Of a stretch of 64,000 nucleotides of DNA, positions 46,048 through 57,618 are shown piece by piece. A program made the translations under genes and the position numbers. Source of the DNA: Collybiopsis luxurians FD-317 M1. Taxonomy: Eukaryota; Basidiomycota; Agaricomycetes; Agaricales; Omphalotaceae. The notes under the pieces are model-generated. The model saw only the letters and a list, made by a program, of their open reading frames with translations, did no database searches and was not told the origin of the DNA. Every line of letters starts with the position of its first letter. Within the stretch, counting starts at the first letter, position 1. The DNA lies in contig KN834774.1 in NCBI GenBank assembly GCA_000827265.1, forward strand, positions 84,384-148,383, written 5' to 3'.

Positions 46048-47025
46048 TCATAGTAGGGATGTTAAGGATTTTGTAATCCCACTATAATTGTCAATGAACC
46101 TACAATAAAAATTGGCGAATCCCAAGAATGATTGCAGTTCTTTCACGTTTCGAGGAGCTGGCCACAATGTAATTGCTTCAACCTTCGAGGGATCCATCGA
46201 GACATCTGCGGGACTAATAATTACTCCCAAATATTTGACAGTATCCATATCAAAACTGCATTTCTCAGGTTTCGCATGTAGATGATTGTCTCGCAGTCAT
46301 TGCAATACCTTCCTGACTTGTTCCTCGTGGGTTTTCTTGTTGTCGGAATAGATTAGGATGTCATCTAGGTAAATTACGATGCATACATCCAGTAAATCAT
46401 GAAAAATGTTGTTCATGAAAAATTGGAAAGCTGAAGGAGCATTTGTTAACCCAAAAGGCATTACTAGCATTTTGTACAATCCGTATTGTGTTTGAAATGC
46501 AGTTTTCCACTTGTGCCCTTCTGTGATATGCACATTATTGTATCCAGCTCTAAGGTCAAGTTTCGTGAAATATTTTGCCTTTCGGAGTTGATCGACTAGA
46601 GGGCCTATCAGAGGTAAGGGGTATCGATTCTTCCTCATTATATTGTTTAAGGCCCTATAGTTGACACAAAGTCATAGGCTTCCATCCTTCTTTTTTACGA
46701 ACAAAACTGGTGCTCCTGCGGGTGAATTAGAAGCACAAATAAATCCCTTACCAAGCATATTGTTGATATAGTCCTTTAGGGCTTTTAGCTCCATTTCGGA
46801 CATGTTATAGAGCTTCCCAAAGGGAGGAGCTGAATCTCCTTCTGTCTTGATTTTCAAGTTGTATGGACAATGTGGGGGTAGCTCCTTAGCTTCACCAGGA
46901 GAAAAGACGTCTAGATAGTCCCTGTATCTTTCTGGAATATGCCTCAATAGCTCTTCCTCTTCTTTTTGAGATGTTTCAACTGTTCCTGATGGTTCCCCTG
47001 TAGGCTTTGAAGGTTCCGAACTGCC
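46048..47025 (-). CDS. Element D reverse transcriptase
   Basis: Minus strand: [19 protein letters not shown], then [33 protein letters not shown], a TGA in place of Arg (46672-46674), [37 protein letters not shown], and the active site [10 protein letters not shown] (near 46365), all intact. A second TGA (46297-46299) follows VRKVLQ. The thumb and connection read [16 protein letters not shown]. Only CpG-type stops interrupt the frame. Position and spacing are those of chromovirus RT. Confidence 0.93.
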
Positions 47026-48168
47026 TCAAATTACCTCAGGCGAGTCGCAAGTACTCTCTCTGGGAGTCTTCAACTCATCTGAATCTGGTGAGACAACACT
47101 GATATGGAGGAAATAGGCAGGAGTTCCATCCCTGATAATGGAATCCATAGCAGCTGCACTGATGAAGCTAACAGGCTTGCCAGGAAGGTTGGGACCTAGT
47201 CTCCTTTCCACCTTTTCTGGTTTCCTATTTTTTATTCCCCTTCTAGTATGTTTTTTCTTCTGCTGCAAAGCTGGGTTTTTCAAGATGTTCACTATTTTTT
47301 GGAGTAGTGGACTTGGGGTTGGATCTTCATTCAGTTTTCCTACCCTCTTGTATATCCATCTCCTCTTTTGTTGATAGGCTGGTAGCTTCGATGAATGTTT
47401 TTCAATTTGTTCAGTCCAAGCTTGTAGAGCCACCTGAGAATATCCATGCCCATTGCTTCCTATATTGTATTTTCTTCTCCAATCCTCCAAATCCTGACCA
47501 TATTCCATAGACCAGTCAGCCATTGCCAGCCAATTATTCATTTCCCAAGTCGTCGAGTCATTTCCACTATCAAAATCTTCTTCTTCTGCATAGTTTGTAT
47601 TGACATTCTCTGGTGAGTCAGGAGATACCGTGTCTCGTAACCTGTCTCGAGATAGGGAAGCTTGATTAATCAAGTCCACAAGAGAGGCAGAGATCTGCTC
47701 TTTCCCTTGAAATGTAAGAGTCAAGTCTCTCCAATTGATTTCTGGATTGAACTCTTTAAGCCAAGGAAGTCCTAAAATGACAGGTGCTGTGGGGTGTAAT
47801 TGGGTGATTAAAAATTTGACAGTTTGTATCAAGCTGTCTGCAAAACTTATTGTATCTTTGAAAGTCCTTGTGATATCTCCAGGTGAGGTGGGTTGACTGT
47901 CAAACAATTCGAGAGGAATTGGTATTTCTAATTCAGTGATGTTTTGTGGAAATTTCTCTGCCAATTGTTTGTCGATGAACGAACGTGTTGCGCCAGAGTC
48001 AATTAAAGTGTTATAGGCATTATTTTCTGAGTCTGAGAAAGGGAAATGAGTCGAGATGAGAAAGGAATTATTAGATTGAGAAGATAGACGAGCCGGGGAT
48101 AATTTTTCTTTGACTGCCCCACAACAAATTACTTGAGCAGTGTCTTTGGGACTCCAGACTGCTCTCAT
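47026..48168 (-). CDS. Element D retropepsin and linker
   Basis: Starts MRAVWSPKDTAQVICCGAV. The retropepsin carries YNTLIDSGATRSFIDKQLAE with the catalytic DSGA, and ends VILGLPWLKEFNP. A long linker with SRRLRDTVSPDSPENVN-like and basic stretches leads to RT. The frame (0) differs by one from the nucleocapsid frame that ends just upstream, so Gag and Pol may be joined by a frameshift, or a base has been lost. The stop at 47026 (TGA) again stands before [11 protein letters not shown]. Confidence 0.9.
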   Translation of the reverse strand: MRAVWSPKDTAQVICCGAVKEKLSPARLSSQSNNSFLISTHFPFSDSENNAYNTLIDSGATRSFIDKQLAEKFPQNITELEIPIPLELFDSQPTSPGDITRTFKDTISFADSLIQTVKFLITQLHPTAPVILGLPWLKEFNPEINWRDLTLTFQGKEQISASLVDLINQASLSRDRLRDTVSPDSPENVNTNYAEEEDFDSGNDSTTWEMNNWLAMADWSMEYGQDLEDWRRKYNIGSNGHGYSQVALQAWTEQIEKHSSKLPAYQQKRRWIYKRVGKLNEDPTPSPLLQKIVNILKNPALQQKKKHTRRGIKNRKPEKVERRLGPNLPGKPVSFISAAAMDSIIRDGTPAYFLHISVVSPDSDELKTPRESTCDSPEVI

Positions 48169-49090
48169 TGTTTCTCTGGAATCTGCTCCACTTTTCCTGT
48201 GTCATTTTCTATCTCAATATTCCAAATTCCATCATTGGCTGGGTCTCCATCCAATGTGAATGTAGCAGCCCTCAACTGGTCACTTCGTTGACTTGTCGAG
48301 TTAGGCATACTATTTTTTGGAGGATCCCAATTTTCAGGATTCTTGCAATCCTTTCCAATGTAATCCATCCTGCCACAATTATAGCAGAGACCTAACTTTC
48401 ATCGTCGATGAAACTCCTCTACTTGCTCTGGGGTCCTAGCAGCTCGAACCGCACATAGGAATTCTTCATCCCCTGAGTTTGTCAAAATCAAACTATCCCC
48501 AGAATACATCTCGTTCCCTTCCTTATTGTCAACCTGACTTGAAAGGTTCACATTGCCTTCATATTGTCCATATACTGTATTACTATTGTCTAAATTTACA
48601 TTATTGTCCCATGCTGCGGCTCCTCTTTGTTGATTATTCCAGTTACCTTGTGGCCTACCTTGTGGAGCTCCTTGTCTTGGATTCGTTTGCGAGATGTTTG
48701 TGGGAGCCATTGGATTGTAGTAACTGAAATTCACATTTCCACCTCTAGAATGTGCCGCATTTGTAGCCCAAATTGAGTTGTCCAGTTCCTGGAATCATTG
48801 AACCCATTGTGGATAGGTTCGTGGGGGATTCGTCTGAGCAGCTACCATGACATCGAGACTCCTAGTAACTGCACCTCGCAGCATAGTGACTAGAGCTGTG
48901 TCATTGTATCCCGTCTTGAAGGCATACTCCTGGAACTGAATAATGAAAGTAGCAAATGCTTCATTATCCATTTGCTTAATCCAACCCAATTTAACCTGTG
49001 CGTCTCAAGCAGGATCAAAAAGTCCAAAGTATGAGGTGAATTCCATGACAAAACTGGGCCAGCTTAAGAGAGGAGGTACTACCATTCCTG
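48165..49090 (-). CDS. Element D capsid end and nucleocapsid
   Basis: Contains GWIKQMDNEAFATFIIQFQEYAFKTGY, the signature region of retrotransposon gag, then an Asn/Gln-rich stretch, then a zinc knuckle CYNCGRMDYIGKDC near 48360 in which the His of CCHC is Tyr (CAT to TAT type change). TGA codons at former Arg positions lie at 48795, 48399 and about 49010. One base shift near 49090 separates it from the long N-terminal gag frame (KQMQEW against GMVVPPLLSW). Confidence 0.85.
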
Positions 49091-52000
49091 CATCTGCTTG
49101 TCGAAGTAGGTTGTCGTAGTGTGTCGCAGCTGCACCGGTGAGATACGAGATGGCAAATCCAATTTTATCTGAGTCATTCTCGTATATTGTTGGTTTTGCA
49201 GTGAAGGTCCTATGGATTTGTGAAAGGAATGGTTCCCACTTCCACCTATCTGTACCATCGAAAGGATCTGGCTTTTGATATCAATTTTAGCCTCCTTGTT
49301 GAGTCGATCCTTTTGTTGGTCAAATTCCAGAAGCTGTGTTGCATCTTGTCCAGCTGGTCCCTGTTCACCCCTTTCTCCACAAGGTCCCCTAACTGCAACC
49401 CACCCATTCGCAGGGTGCCAATATGCATCAGGGTTGGAACCCCAATCATCTGGATCATCTGGAGGTCTGCCAGGTCTGCCAGGTCCTCCAGGTCCTCCAG
49501 GTCCACCAGGTCCACCTCCCCCAGGTCCTCTATTACCACTTCTGTTACCAGAACGATCACTCTCTGGCTGACTTACCGCATATGTAGTTCCATAAGGAGG
49601 GCATCCTCCTGGTGGTCCTCCCCCAGCTCCAGCTACAGTATATCCCCTATATGTCTCATCTCGAGTCAGGTAGATGTATGTCGTATTATCCACTACAGGT
49701 ATGTTTCTCCTAGTGGTGTCTTCCCGAATCGTTCCGACAGTAGGAGGACTAGGTGGCTGCATCTCATGTTGAATTGCATTTTGAGACATGACAGGGATTG
49801 AGCCAACATTTTCTCCAACTGGGTGTGTATACTGCCTAGGAGCTGCTGTAAACACTGGAGGAGTAGGGATCCTAATTTCCTGTTTATTTTCTATTATAAC
49901 AGGAGGTTGAACTGATATCTGCTGAGGCAGATGTGGAGGCTGAGATAGCCCTTCTCTTGGAACTTGTTGACGAGGTGAGTCACATCTCGTCTTGTGAGCA
50001 AAGGGATTTGAAACCTTTTGGTAGCCCTTGACATCTCGTAAGAGAGTAAATTCCCTTTTTTCCAGAGGAGGCATACCAGGAATATGCATTTCGAGAGCTG
50101 AGGGACGAAGCTGCTCCTCGGATAGTAGAAGAGGAGAGTTGTCTCTTACTTTTAGGAAATTGAGTCCATGATTCCCAAAAATGTCTTCCCCTTGTTTCGG
50201 AGGTGCATATGTCATGTTCCACGGTTTTACCTGATGTTTCTCCAATGAAATCATGGGACCTGGATCGGAATAATGAGACAAGAAAGGAATTCCCAGTCCT
50301 ATTGTCTCCGGTTTATTCTCCATGGCTCAAATGTTCCACATGGGGCCTTTGAGGCTACCCATTCCACAATATGAGTCAGGAGTTTCCCTTCTATGGTAGG
50401 ATCTTCCTCCTTCTTGATGTCCTAGATGCAATGGCCATGTGTCTCATCCTATATTGGGTTCCGACACAGTTTGGCCTGGTGCCTGTCCCTGAGCTCTAGA
50501 CTCTCTGTCGAGTCGAGCCTGAGATATTCTGAATTGTTCCCTAGCTGCCCATTTTTCAAGTCAAAGTGCAGCATCCAAAGGAATTTCACTATTCATATGC
50601 ACCTTAGAAGAACCTACCTGTGATTGACTAATTTGTGCAGAGAAAATCTCCTTCTTCATTTGAGTTTCTAGACCCTTTGTCTGCTTTGTTGGGTATAGAG
50701 GAGTAGGTTCTTCAATAGGAGTATCGGAATGGGCCCTCATTACCCAAGTTCCTCCTACATCGCCATGAATTCTGCGCTTGTATTCTTTTGCCAAGCTAAT
50801 GTCTTTGTCTCATGGATGGACTAGACTCATTAACGTGTTGCTAGCATTTTGAAGTGCTAGGTGTCTGGCCATCTGTTCCAAAAAGAAACCATTTTCTTCG
50901 ACCTGCTGAGATTTTCCCATGGAAGGTTCGAAGTCCCATCTACCCTCCTTCATTTCAACTCAATATTTGCCTCGTTCTTCAGGCACCACTAGAAGCCTAG
51001 GATCCAACTGTTCTCGCAGCAGATGTCTCGACTCCTCTAGGTTCTCGTAACTCGGTGTTTTGAGAATCTGGTAAGAATGCTGATATTCTCTAGCTTCTTG
51101 GGCTATCCTTTGCTGATCACAAAACTGACTCGTATAGCTATATCTGCCAGTCAGATTGCCAGCTCTTGTCACTCTCTCATTTTCCCATTTATCCAGCAAG
51201 GATATTGTAGGGGAATTCAACTTCTTTTGTGTCTCGTTATTGATATTGTCTTGTAGAGGTAAGTCAATACAAGATTTCCTAATCGATTCGAGTCAGTTAA
51301 GCGTGGCCTTGTTAACCATTTCCATCCGTTCTGGATCCATAAGCAATTGTGCCAACCAAAGAGCTCCTTCATATTCTTCCTTCATTTGGAGCAATTTATT
51401 GTTAAGACCGTCATGCATATTTAATGGAGATTGCATTAATAATTTTCGAAAGAAGGTTGCCAGTACCCAGAAGTTTCCTTTCATGTCCACTTCATGTCCC
51501 ATCATCAATTGAATATAATATTGCATTGCTTTCATTAATTTGAAATGCATGCATTGATTTAATTGAAGTAAATCAACCAATTGATGAGTGATTTCCATTG
51601 ACAGAACGACTCGCACATTTGAATAAGGAGGGGACATCAAGGAACTTTTGCGGTTCCACCCTTGAGTCTCCCTTGCAAAGTCATTCAATGAGACGGGAGC
51701 AGGTAATGGACTGTTATGCTCCAACAACGAAACAGTTCTGTGACTGATATCTGGAATTGAACTAAGAAGTCCTTGAACCTGTGTCGAGGCACCTCCTACT
51801 ATCGGCGTGGAAGGTTTCAAGACAAAAGGGGATCTAGGACCTCTAGGAGATCTTCTGCCTGACAGGTGCCTAGGATGATCCATTAGAAGTTCTGATTGTT
51901 GAGCTGCAAATCTCAATTCTTCAGGGATCGGGGTAACGGGAAGTGCGTGTCTTCTTCAATCAGATGGTGACACATCCTCATGTCGCAACCCAATAGAAGT

Positions 52001-52540
52001 GTACCTTCTTGACGGTGTGGAAGTCAGAATGTCTAGAATGTCCTCATGTTCGAGACATGATGGTGTCCGAAACATTCATGGGGTACCCATTCCCACACTT
52101 ATGCCTCAAGGTTGTTCCGGAGAATGAGTTAACTCCACCAATTGAATAGTAGTATTCTCCCTTCCTTTTTCGGGAGTGATAGGGGCACTTTGAGAAAGCC
52201 TCAAGGCAAGCCTCGAGTCAGCTCTAGCAGCCATATGATGTGGCTGGCCTCTCTGGAAATGTGTCGAAACATACGGCGTTTCTCCCAGGTGACCAGGGGC
52301 ATGAGGTGAGTCCCTTTCAATTGGGTTTTTGGGGTCAAATGGGTCATTTTCAAGTGATTCAAAAATTTCCCCCAGATCCCTAGTGGGTGCAGAAGTTACT
52401 GACCGGGTGTTGAAACCAGAGCCTTCGCATCTCTCGTCTTGTCTTTGGTACCTAATTGAGCGTTCCTCATTCTGCCTTCTAATCTCTTGGCTGTGCCTTT
52501 CTTGTTCACTAACAAATGGTTTCGATGGCTTCCCTGACAT
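49079..52540 (-). CDS. Element D gag, extended N-terminal region
   Basis: From ATG at 52540 (MSGKPSKPFVSEQERHSQE) one frame runs to 49079, interrupted only by stops that are mostly TGA at CpG. That is about 1150 codons before the conserved gag domain is complete, far longer than the 300-400 residues usual for chromovirus Gag. It includes Arg/Glu-rich charged helices at the start, a mixed alpha-helical middle (FKLMKAMQYYIQLMMGHE), a Pro-rich zone and a collagen-like Gly/Pro run (GGGGPGGPGGPGGPGRPGRP) around 49500. At its end come KLDLPSRISPVQLRHTTTTY and the capsid. The Gly/Pro run has an equivalent in B. Confidence 0.8.
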
Positions 52541-52566
52541 CTCGGTGACAGTGGATGCTGTTATTT
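52541..52566 (-). promoter_or_regulatory. Leader and self-priming site of element D
   Basis: Only 26 nt separate the LTR from the gag ATG. Plus-strand 52553-52565 (GGATGCTGTTATT) is the exact reverse complement of 53046-53058 in the LTR (AATAACAGCATCC). In the element RNA the LTR copy lies about 31 nt after a TATTTAAG box, where transcription would begin. This is the Tf1-type self-priming layout, in which the 5' end of the RNA folds back on the primer site. No tRNA-like TGG start is present. Confidence 0.7.
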
Positions 52567-53302
52567 TGTTAGGACCTTCACTTTATTAGGATGATTCCTC
52601 AGAAGAGTCGTAATTGAAAGGGTATTAAGCTGTGGCTGAGATAGATTACACACAGGGAGGGCACTATATACGAAGTCTGTACAGTTTTGAAGTTATAAAT
52701 GATAGGACTCATCCTAGGGCGTCGCCTGGATTCACAGTTATTCCATATAACTGGTGAGACAGTCGAGTCGGTAATAGATGTTATAATACTGATGTAACTT
52801 GTAGGATTAGTGACTCAGTACCAATAGTTCCTATGAGTCGGAATATTCGAGACAACAGCTACGAATAGGTCTTGTCAATTGATTTGACGAGGAAGGATCT
52901 TACTAAGGACTGGTGGCTCATTGCCAACAGGGTTTGCATCGCTCAGTGCTAGGCAGAAACATTCTATTGCAACAGGAAAGACATCAATTTACAGAACAAG
53001 GAACAGAAAACTAGACAAAAAACATGACAAGATCAAAGTAAAGGTAATAACAGCATCCGTGTGAGAAGTCAATAGTCCAGGCTTAAATAGGTAAATTGGG
53101 TGTTGTTGATATGATGTAAGCATGAGTAATAAGGAGTCAGATGCACGAGAGGACTTAGTACGCGTATCGTGGGGAGGGTGTTTTGTGTCGCGAGATACAT
53201 ACTTGGAAAGAAAAATGTGAAGACTAGATGTGCCGAATGGGGAAACGCATGTCGAAAGGGGTACCATTGAGAAGAGCAAAGAAAACTGCCTAGGGCATAA
53301 CA
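52567..53302 (-). mobile_element. 5' LTR of element D
   Basis: 736 bp on the plus strand from TGTTAGGACC to GGGCATAACA. On the minus strand it has a TATTTAAG box (plus 53082-53089) and the predicted start around plus 53058. It differs from the 3' LTR only by CpG transitions and one 11-bp indel. Confidence 0.95.
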
Positions 53303-53307
53303 CAACC
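53303..53307. repeat. Target-site duplication of element D, right copy
   Basis: CAACC after CATAACA, equal to 39559-39563. Confidence 0.95.
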
Positions 53308-55868
53308 TCTATCATTCAAAGATAGAGCGGTCGGGCAGAGTCTGCATGACCAGTGCAGCAAAACCGATGGCACAGTTGAATGGCTCGATCAAAGGATTGA
53401 ATTTGACAGAGATGGACAAGCCATCGAGCGGGGAACTGTCAAACAGGAAACCCCTAGTTCTTCCCAACCGAAGAACAAAAGTGAGAGTAAATCCCACAAG
53501 ACCACAATATATCAACATCGTGGTTGGACTGCCTCTGGCAACCCTGGAGGAGACAGTTCGGATGACTCCAACATACTGTTGTCCGATAGTTCCTTTGATG
53601 CTTTTAAACCATTGAAGGAAGGAAGGGGACGAACTCCCTGGCTGAGGGACCCTAGCAACAATAACCCTAGCTTGTCATCCAACTCATCAGAGTCCGATGA
53701 CAGTCACCCGAACCAAAGAGGATTGGATGACAAGTGTCGTTCAAAAAAGAAATGATGCAAATGTAAAGAAAAAAAGCGCCAAGTGCTCAGGTTCGCCAGA
53801 ATACTAGTGAACATGGTCAACAAGTCAGGATGGGCTGAGTGGAACAACAAGATCTGCAAGCAGCTCCGCAGAGTAATGCGAGAGCACTTAAGTACTGTAC
53901 TCCCTCCTATAGAAGGGATGAAGTCGGTGAAGATAAATCCTCCCAACACATTTGATGACACATCTGACATCGATGTATTCGAACAATGGCTTGTCCGAGT
54001 ACTAAATTGGTTAATCGTAAACTGATTAACAGGTAATGGTCTAAACAGTTACCAGATCATTGTCCTAGAGTCAATGCTCTCGGGACATGCAAAAACTTGG
54101 TACTCTGACCAAGTCTCAGGTCCACACTGCTCAAAAGAGAAGTGGACATTTCCTGAAGTAATCATTGGGTTGTTTCGGCAATTTGTGCAGGACACGGCCT
54201 TCAAACAAGCAGAAAGCAAATGGCACGCTGTAAGATATAGCACCAAAGAAGGCATAAAAGACTATTACACCAACCTGCACTGCACTGCTGCAAGGTTGAT
54301 GGTCCCACCTTCAACAGCGATCTTCAGAGACCATATAGTTAGGGGTCTTCCCCTAACTCACATTGCATATTTATGAGACAAGGGAGTCTCCCCCGAAATG
54401 GCTAAAGTACTCGACATTGTCAAGTGCATACAGCGCAAGGAGGAGAAAGATGCACTCCAGCGCAATATAGCTGCATCCAAAAGCAACTACCCTAGCAGTT
54501 CCTACACAGGAACTCAGCCTAGCCAATTGAAAACCTGATGGCAGAAGACTAGTAGTGGAGCAATCCAACCCACTACAAGAACAAGTACCACATTTGGAAG
54601 CACCCACATTCACTGCAATGCTGCGATGACTGTTCTGACAGAACATCGAAAGGAGTTTCCCAAAGCACAAGCCAAAGGAAACAAGCCTCAAACTACAGTT
54701 AAACCTGCAGCTAAGAAGCTCTGTTTTGGATGTGGCAAAGAAGGCCACTTTGCCTAAGATCCTGTATGCAAACGCTATGGAAAACTGAGTCTATTCGCCA
54801 TCAGAGATGATGAAGAGCCTGGTAAATTGGACAATGACACTGGTGATAGACCAAATGTACTGGATGACAAAGTAGGAGCCTCTAATGAGGCAACTATAGT
54901 ACCTGAAGAGGAAGATCCCTCAGGTACAATCCCCCTCAATGAAGAATTAGAAGGGGAATACGAACTGGAACAGTTCAAGGAGTACATGGGAGGCATGTAC
55001 TATACAAGCTCTGAAGAATATCTTGGAGCTATGTACAATGCAGATACCTCTGACTGAGAGGAATCCACCACTAGCTCTCGTTCCATGAGAACAACACTTG
55101 TAAATCATCCAGAGTTACAAAGGTCATCAGACAAAGAACCACCTGCTCTACAAGATGTCTCTGAATCTGAAGACAAAAGTGGATGGCCCATCATTGATGA
55201 TCAATCAGGTGAGTCTGAAAATGATAGCATTAATCCCATCAACCTACCCAATCGAACAAGTTCCCCTATAAGGGAACAGAGTCAGTATACTGTAACTGAC
55301 TGGTCATCCTTGAGAGAACTCCCCAACCTTCATTGGGATAAACCTCAAGCTGACAATACAGAACCCAAATCTGTATTCATTCCAGAATGGAATGAGGTCT
55401 GAGCAGACAGCTCCAATGAATTACTGTCAGCGGAAGAATATGCTGACGACACACTATACCTATCCGCCATTGATGACAGTAAAGGAAAGAGTGTGAGGAA
55501 GGTCAGTATCAACCTCCTCAAATCATCTCGAAAAGTAAAACACCCTGAACGGGGTTCTCCTGATGAACGCTGTCAGATGACATGTCTCCTCAAGATAGGG
55601 GGACACACTGCCCATGTCATGTTTGACTTGGGTAGTTCAATTGATGCCATTAGTCCACACTTCGCAAATGCATGCGGCATCAAAGTGTTTGAGCTTGAAA
55701 GCCAAGAACACCTTCAACTCGGTACCATTGGTAGCTGTGCCAAGTTTGAATTTGGAACTTGGTCTCCCATCACAATAGGGGAGACAAACATCAATACATG
55801 GTGGGACATTGTCAACATCAACAAATACTCTGGTATTACTGGTTCCCGCTGGATGCAAAAGAACAAGT
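53308..55868 (+). pseudogene. Element C gag (rest), zinc knuckle and protease
   Basis: Continues the frame cut at 39563. Charged Ser/Lys-rich sequence is followed by the gag domain (WAEWNNKICKQLRRVM, MLSGHAKTWYSDQV, FRQFVQDTAFKQAESKW), then the knuckle CFGCGKEGHFA, a TGA for Arg, and DPVC (about 54725-54775). A very acidic spacer (EELEGEYELEQFKEYMG) precedes a retropepsin fold: KIGGHTAHVMFD, then LGSSIDAISPHFA, ending about 55868. The protease motif is Asp-Leu-Gly instead of Asp-Ser-Gly (TTG from TCG), so the enzyme is probably dead. TGA at 53753, 54022, 54374, 54535, 54756, 55055 and 55400; every one I could place sits at a former Arg. Confidence 0.85.
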
Positions 55869-57618
55869 AGTACTAGACTATGTACATGACCTAATCATTA
55901 TTAATGGCCAACAAGTTCCTGCATTGACTGCAAAAGAAGATGCAGCTCAACTATCTTGCCGCATGGCTATGAGACGAGCAGAACAGAACTCGACAATACA
56001 GCGAAAGGATAATGCCAACCCATTGAAATCCACCATCTAACTCTGTGCATTGTGGGAAGCAAATGAAATAGCAGATAAAGAATGCTTCACGCCCATGGTA
56101 GAAGATGTCCTCGATGAAGAGGACATACATACTGAACTGCGTCGAATAGCTCGGTCACTACCAGCTGGAGCACCGGTGGTAGTACATCAAATATGTCCAG
56201 ATGAAAGTCTAGACATTTGTCCAGACTATCTGGATAGCTGCGTGGAACTTGTACAAGAATTTTCACACACATTTAATCCCAAAACAGGAAAAATGCATGT
56301 GGGGGAGGGTATCGAGGTATTAAACTCAATTAGAGCCACCTCCTCCACTAAGTCTTCTAACTCAGAAGACAGCTCCTCCAGAGAAGAGGAAATGTTCATC
56401 GAAGAATGTAAAATCCTCGAAGAACTTGGAATATTGGGACCAGGTACATATCTGGACCCAACAGTTAATAACTTCGAATACATTGATTCTGAACATGTCC
56501 TTAATCCCAAGGACCATCTCTGTGTAATACACTCGAACTGGAGACGCAGACAAATACCTACATCCCGTAATAAAAAACTAGCTTGCAAGAAATGAGCAGG
56601 ACACACCTCTACTTGCAGGAGTAGGTTCAGAGCTAAACCCACTGAACTATTGTTCTTCCCAATCAACAAAGTTGAATTAGAAGAACCATCTGGATCAGTG
56701 AAATACACTGATGCAGACATCCCTTGGCCCCGTGCCAAGTGGATAGAGAAATACAGGGACATATTGTCAGGAGTCCCTGAAACTCTTCCCCCACTGAGGG
56801 AAATTAATCATCAAATACAATTAATCAATGAAAGCAAGAGGTATAATTACTATATGCCTCATTGCCCAGACAGCTTGAAAGTCCAACTGTCTGAAAAGCT
56901 TGAGAGATACTCTCAAGCACAATGGTGGATTAGTACCACTGTTCCACAAGCAGCGCCTATGCTGTGCATTCCCAAAAAGAATGGGAAGATCTGCACCATA
57001 GTAGACTATTGACAGCGGAATGAAAATACTGTCAAGGATGTTACACTGTTCCCTGACCAAGACCATATACAGTCTGACATTGCGAGACATAAGTATCGAT
57101 CAAAAATTGACATGTCAGATGCCTATGAACAGATCCGACATGAACTCGATGATGTGATGAAGTCGGTGTTCGCAAGCATCTTTGGCACGCATGTCAGCAA
57201 TGTCATGATGCAAGGGGATTGCAATGCCCCTGCAACCTTCCAACACATTATGATGCATGTATTCAGAGACCTTATTGGTCGCTGCATGCATGTATACCTA
57301 GATGACATATTCATCTTTAGTGATTCCATTGAGAATCATGAACACCATCTGAAACTGGTGTTCGAGAGGTTAAAGGAACAAAAATTCTATCTCAAGAGCA
57401 AGAAATGTGAACTTTATGCCAGCTCACTTGACTGCCTTGGTCATCTCATTGATGACAAGGGCGTCCACACTGATATGGACAAAATGCAGAAGATTCAGGA
57501 GTGGAGGACTCCACAAAACTTCAATGATGTCCAAAAATTTCTTGGACTGGTCCAGTACCTATCTGTGTACATGCCCAACATCGCAGTATATACTGGACCA
57601 CTTTCAATCATGTGTTGA
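55869..57618 (+). pseudogene. Element C reverse transcriptase
   Basis: After a one-base shift near 55860 the pol frame runs EQVVLDYVHDLIIINGQQVP, a linker with acidic and Ser-rich parts, then RT: KRYNYYMPHCPDSLK, APMLCIPKKNGKICTIVDY, TGA for Arg (57010-57012), QRNENTVKDVT, YRSKIDMSDAYEQI, MMQGDCNAPATFQHIM, the active site YLDDIFIFSD (57297-57326) intact, CLGHLIDDKGVH, and FLGLVQYLSVYMP. It ends in TGA 57616-57618. This is a gypsy lineage distinct from B and D (no FGLTNAP, instead QGDCNAPATFQ). Confidence 0.9.

Larger units (their letters stand above)
39564..53302 (-). mobile_element. Chromovirus D, full length with LTRs, minus strand
   Basis: 13,739 bp bounded by direct LTRs (725 and 736 bp) and a CAACC target duplication, inserted in gag of element C. 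Minus-strand order: 5' LTR, 26-nt leader with primer site, very long gag, nucleocapsid, protease, RT, RNase H, integrase, chromodomain, polypurine tract, 3.4 kb with two plus-strand genes, second polypurine tract, 3' LTR. The pol frame is open except for TGA codons at former CGA positions. Large size and antisense accessory genes set it apart from standard fungal chromoviruses of 5-8 kb. Confidence 0.95.

Noticed and set aside
49220..49801. Plus-strand Arg/Ser-rich ORF of 193 residues
   Set aside because: It lies antisense to gag of D within the Gly/Pro run, has composition dictated by the other strand and no gene structure.
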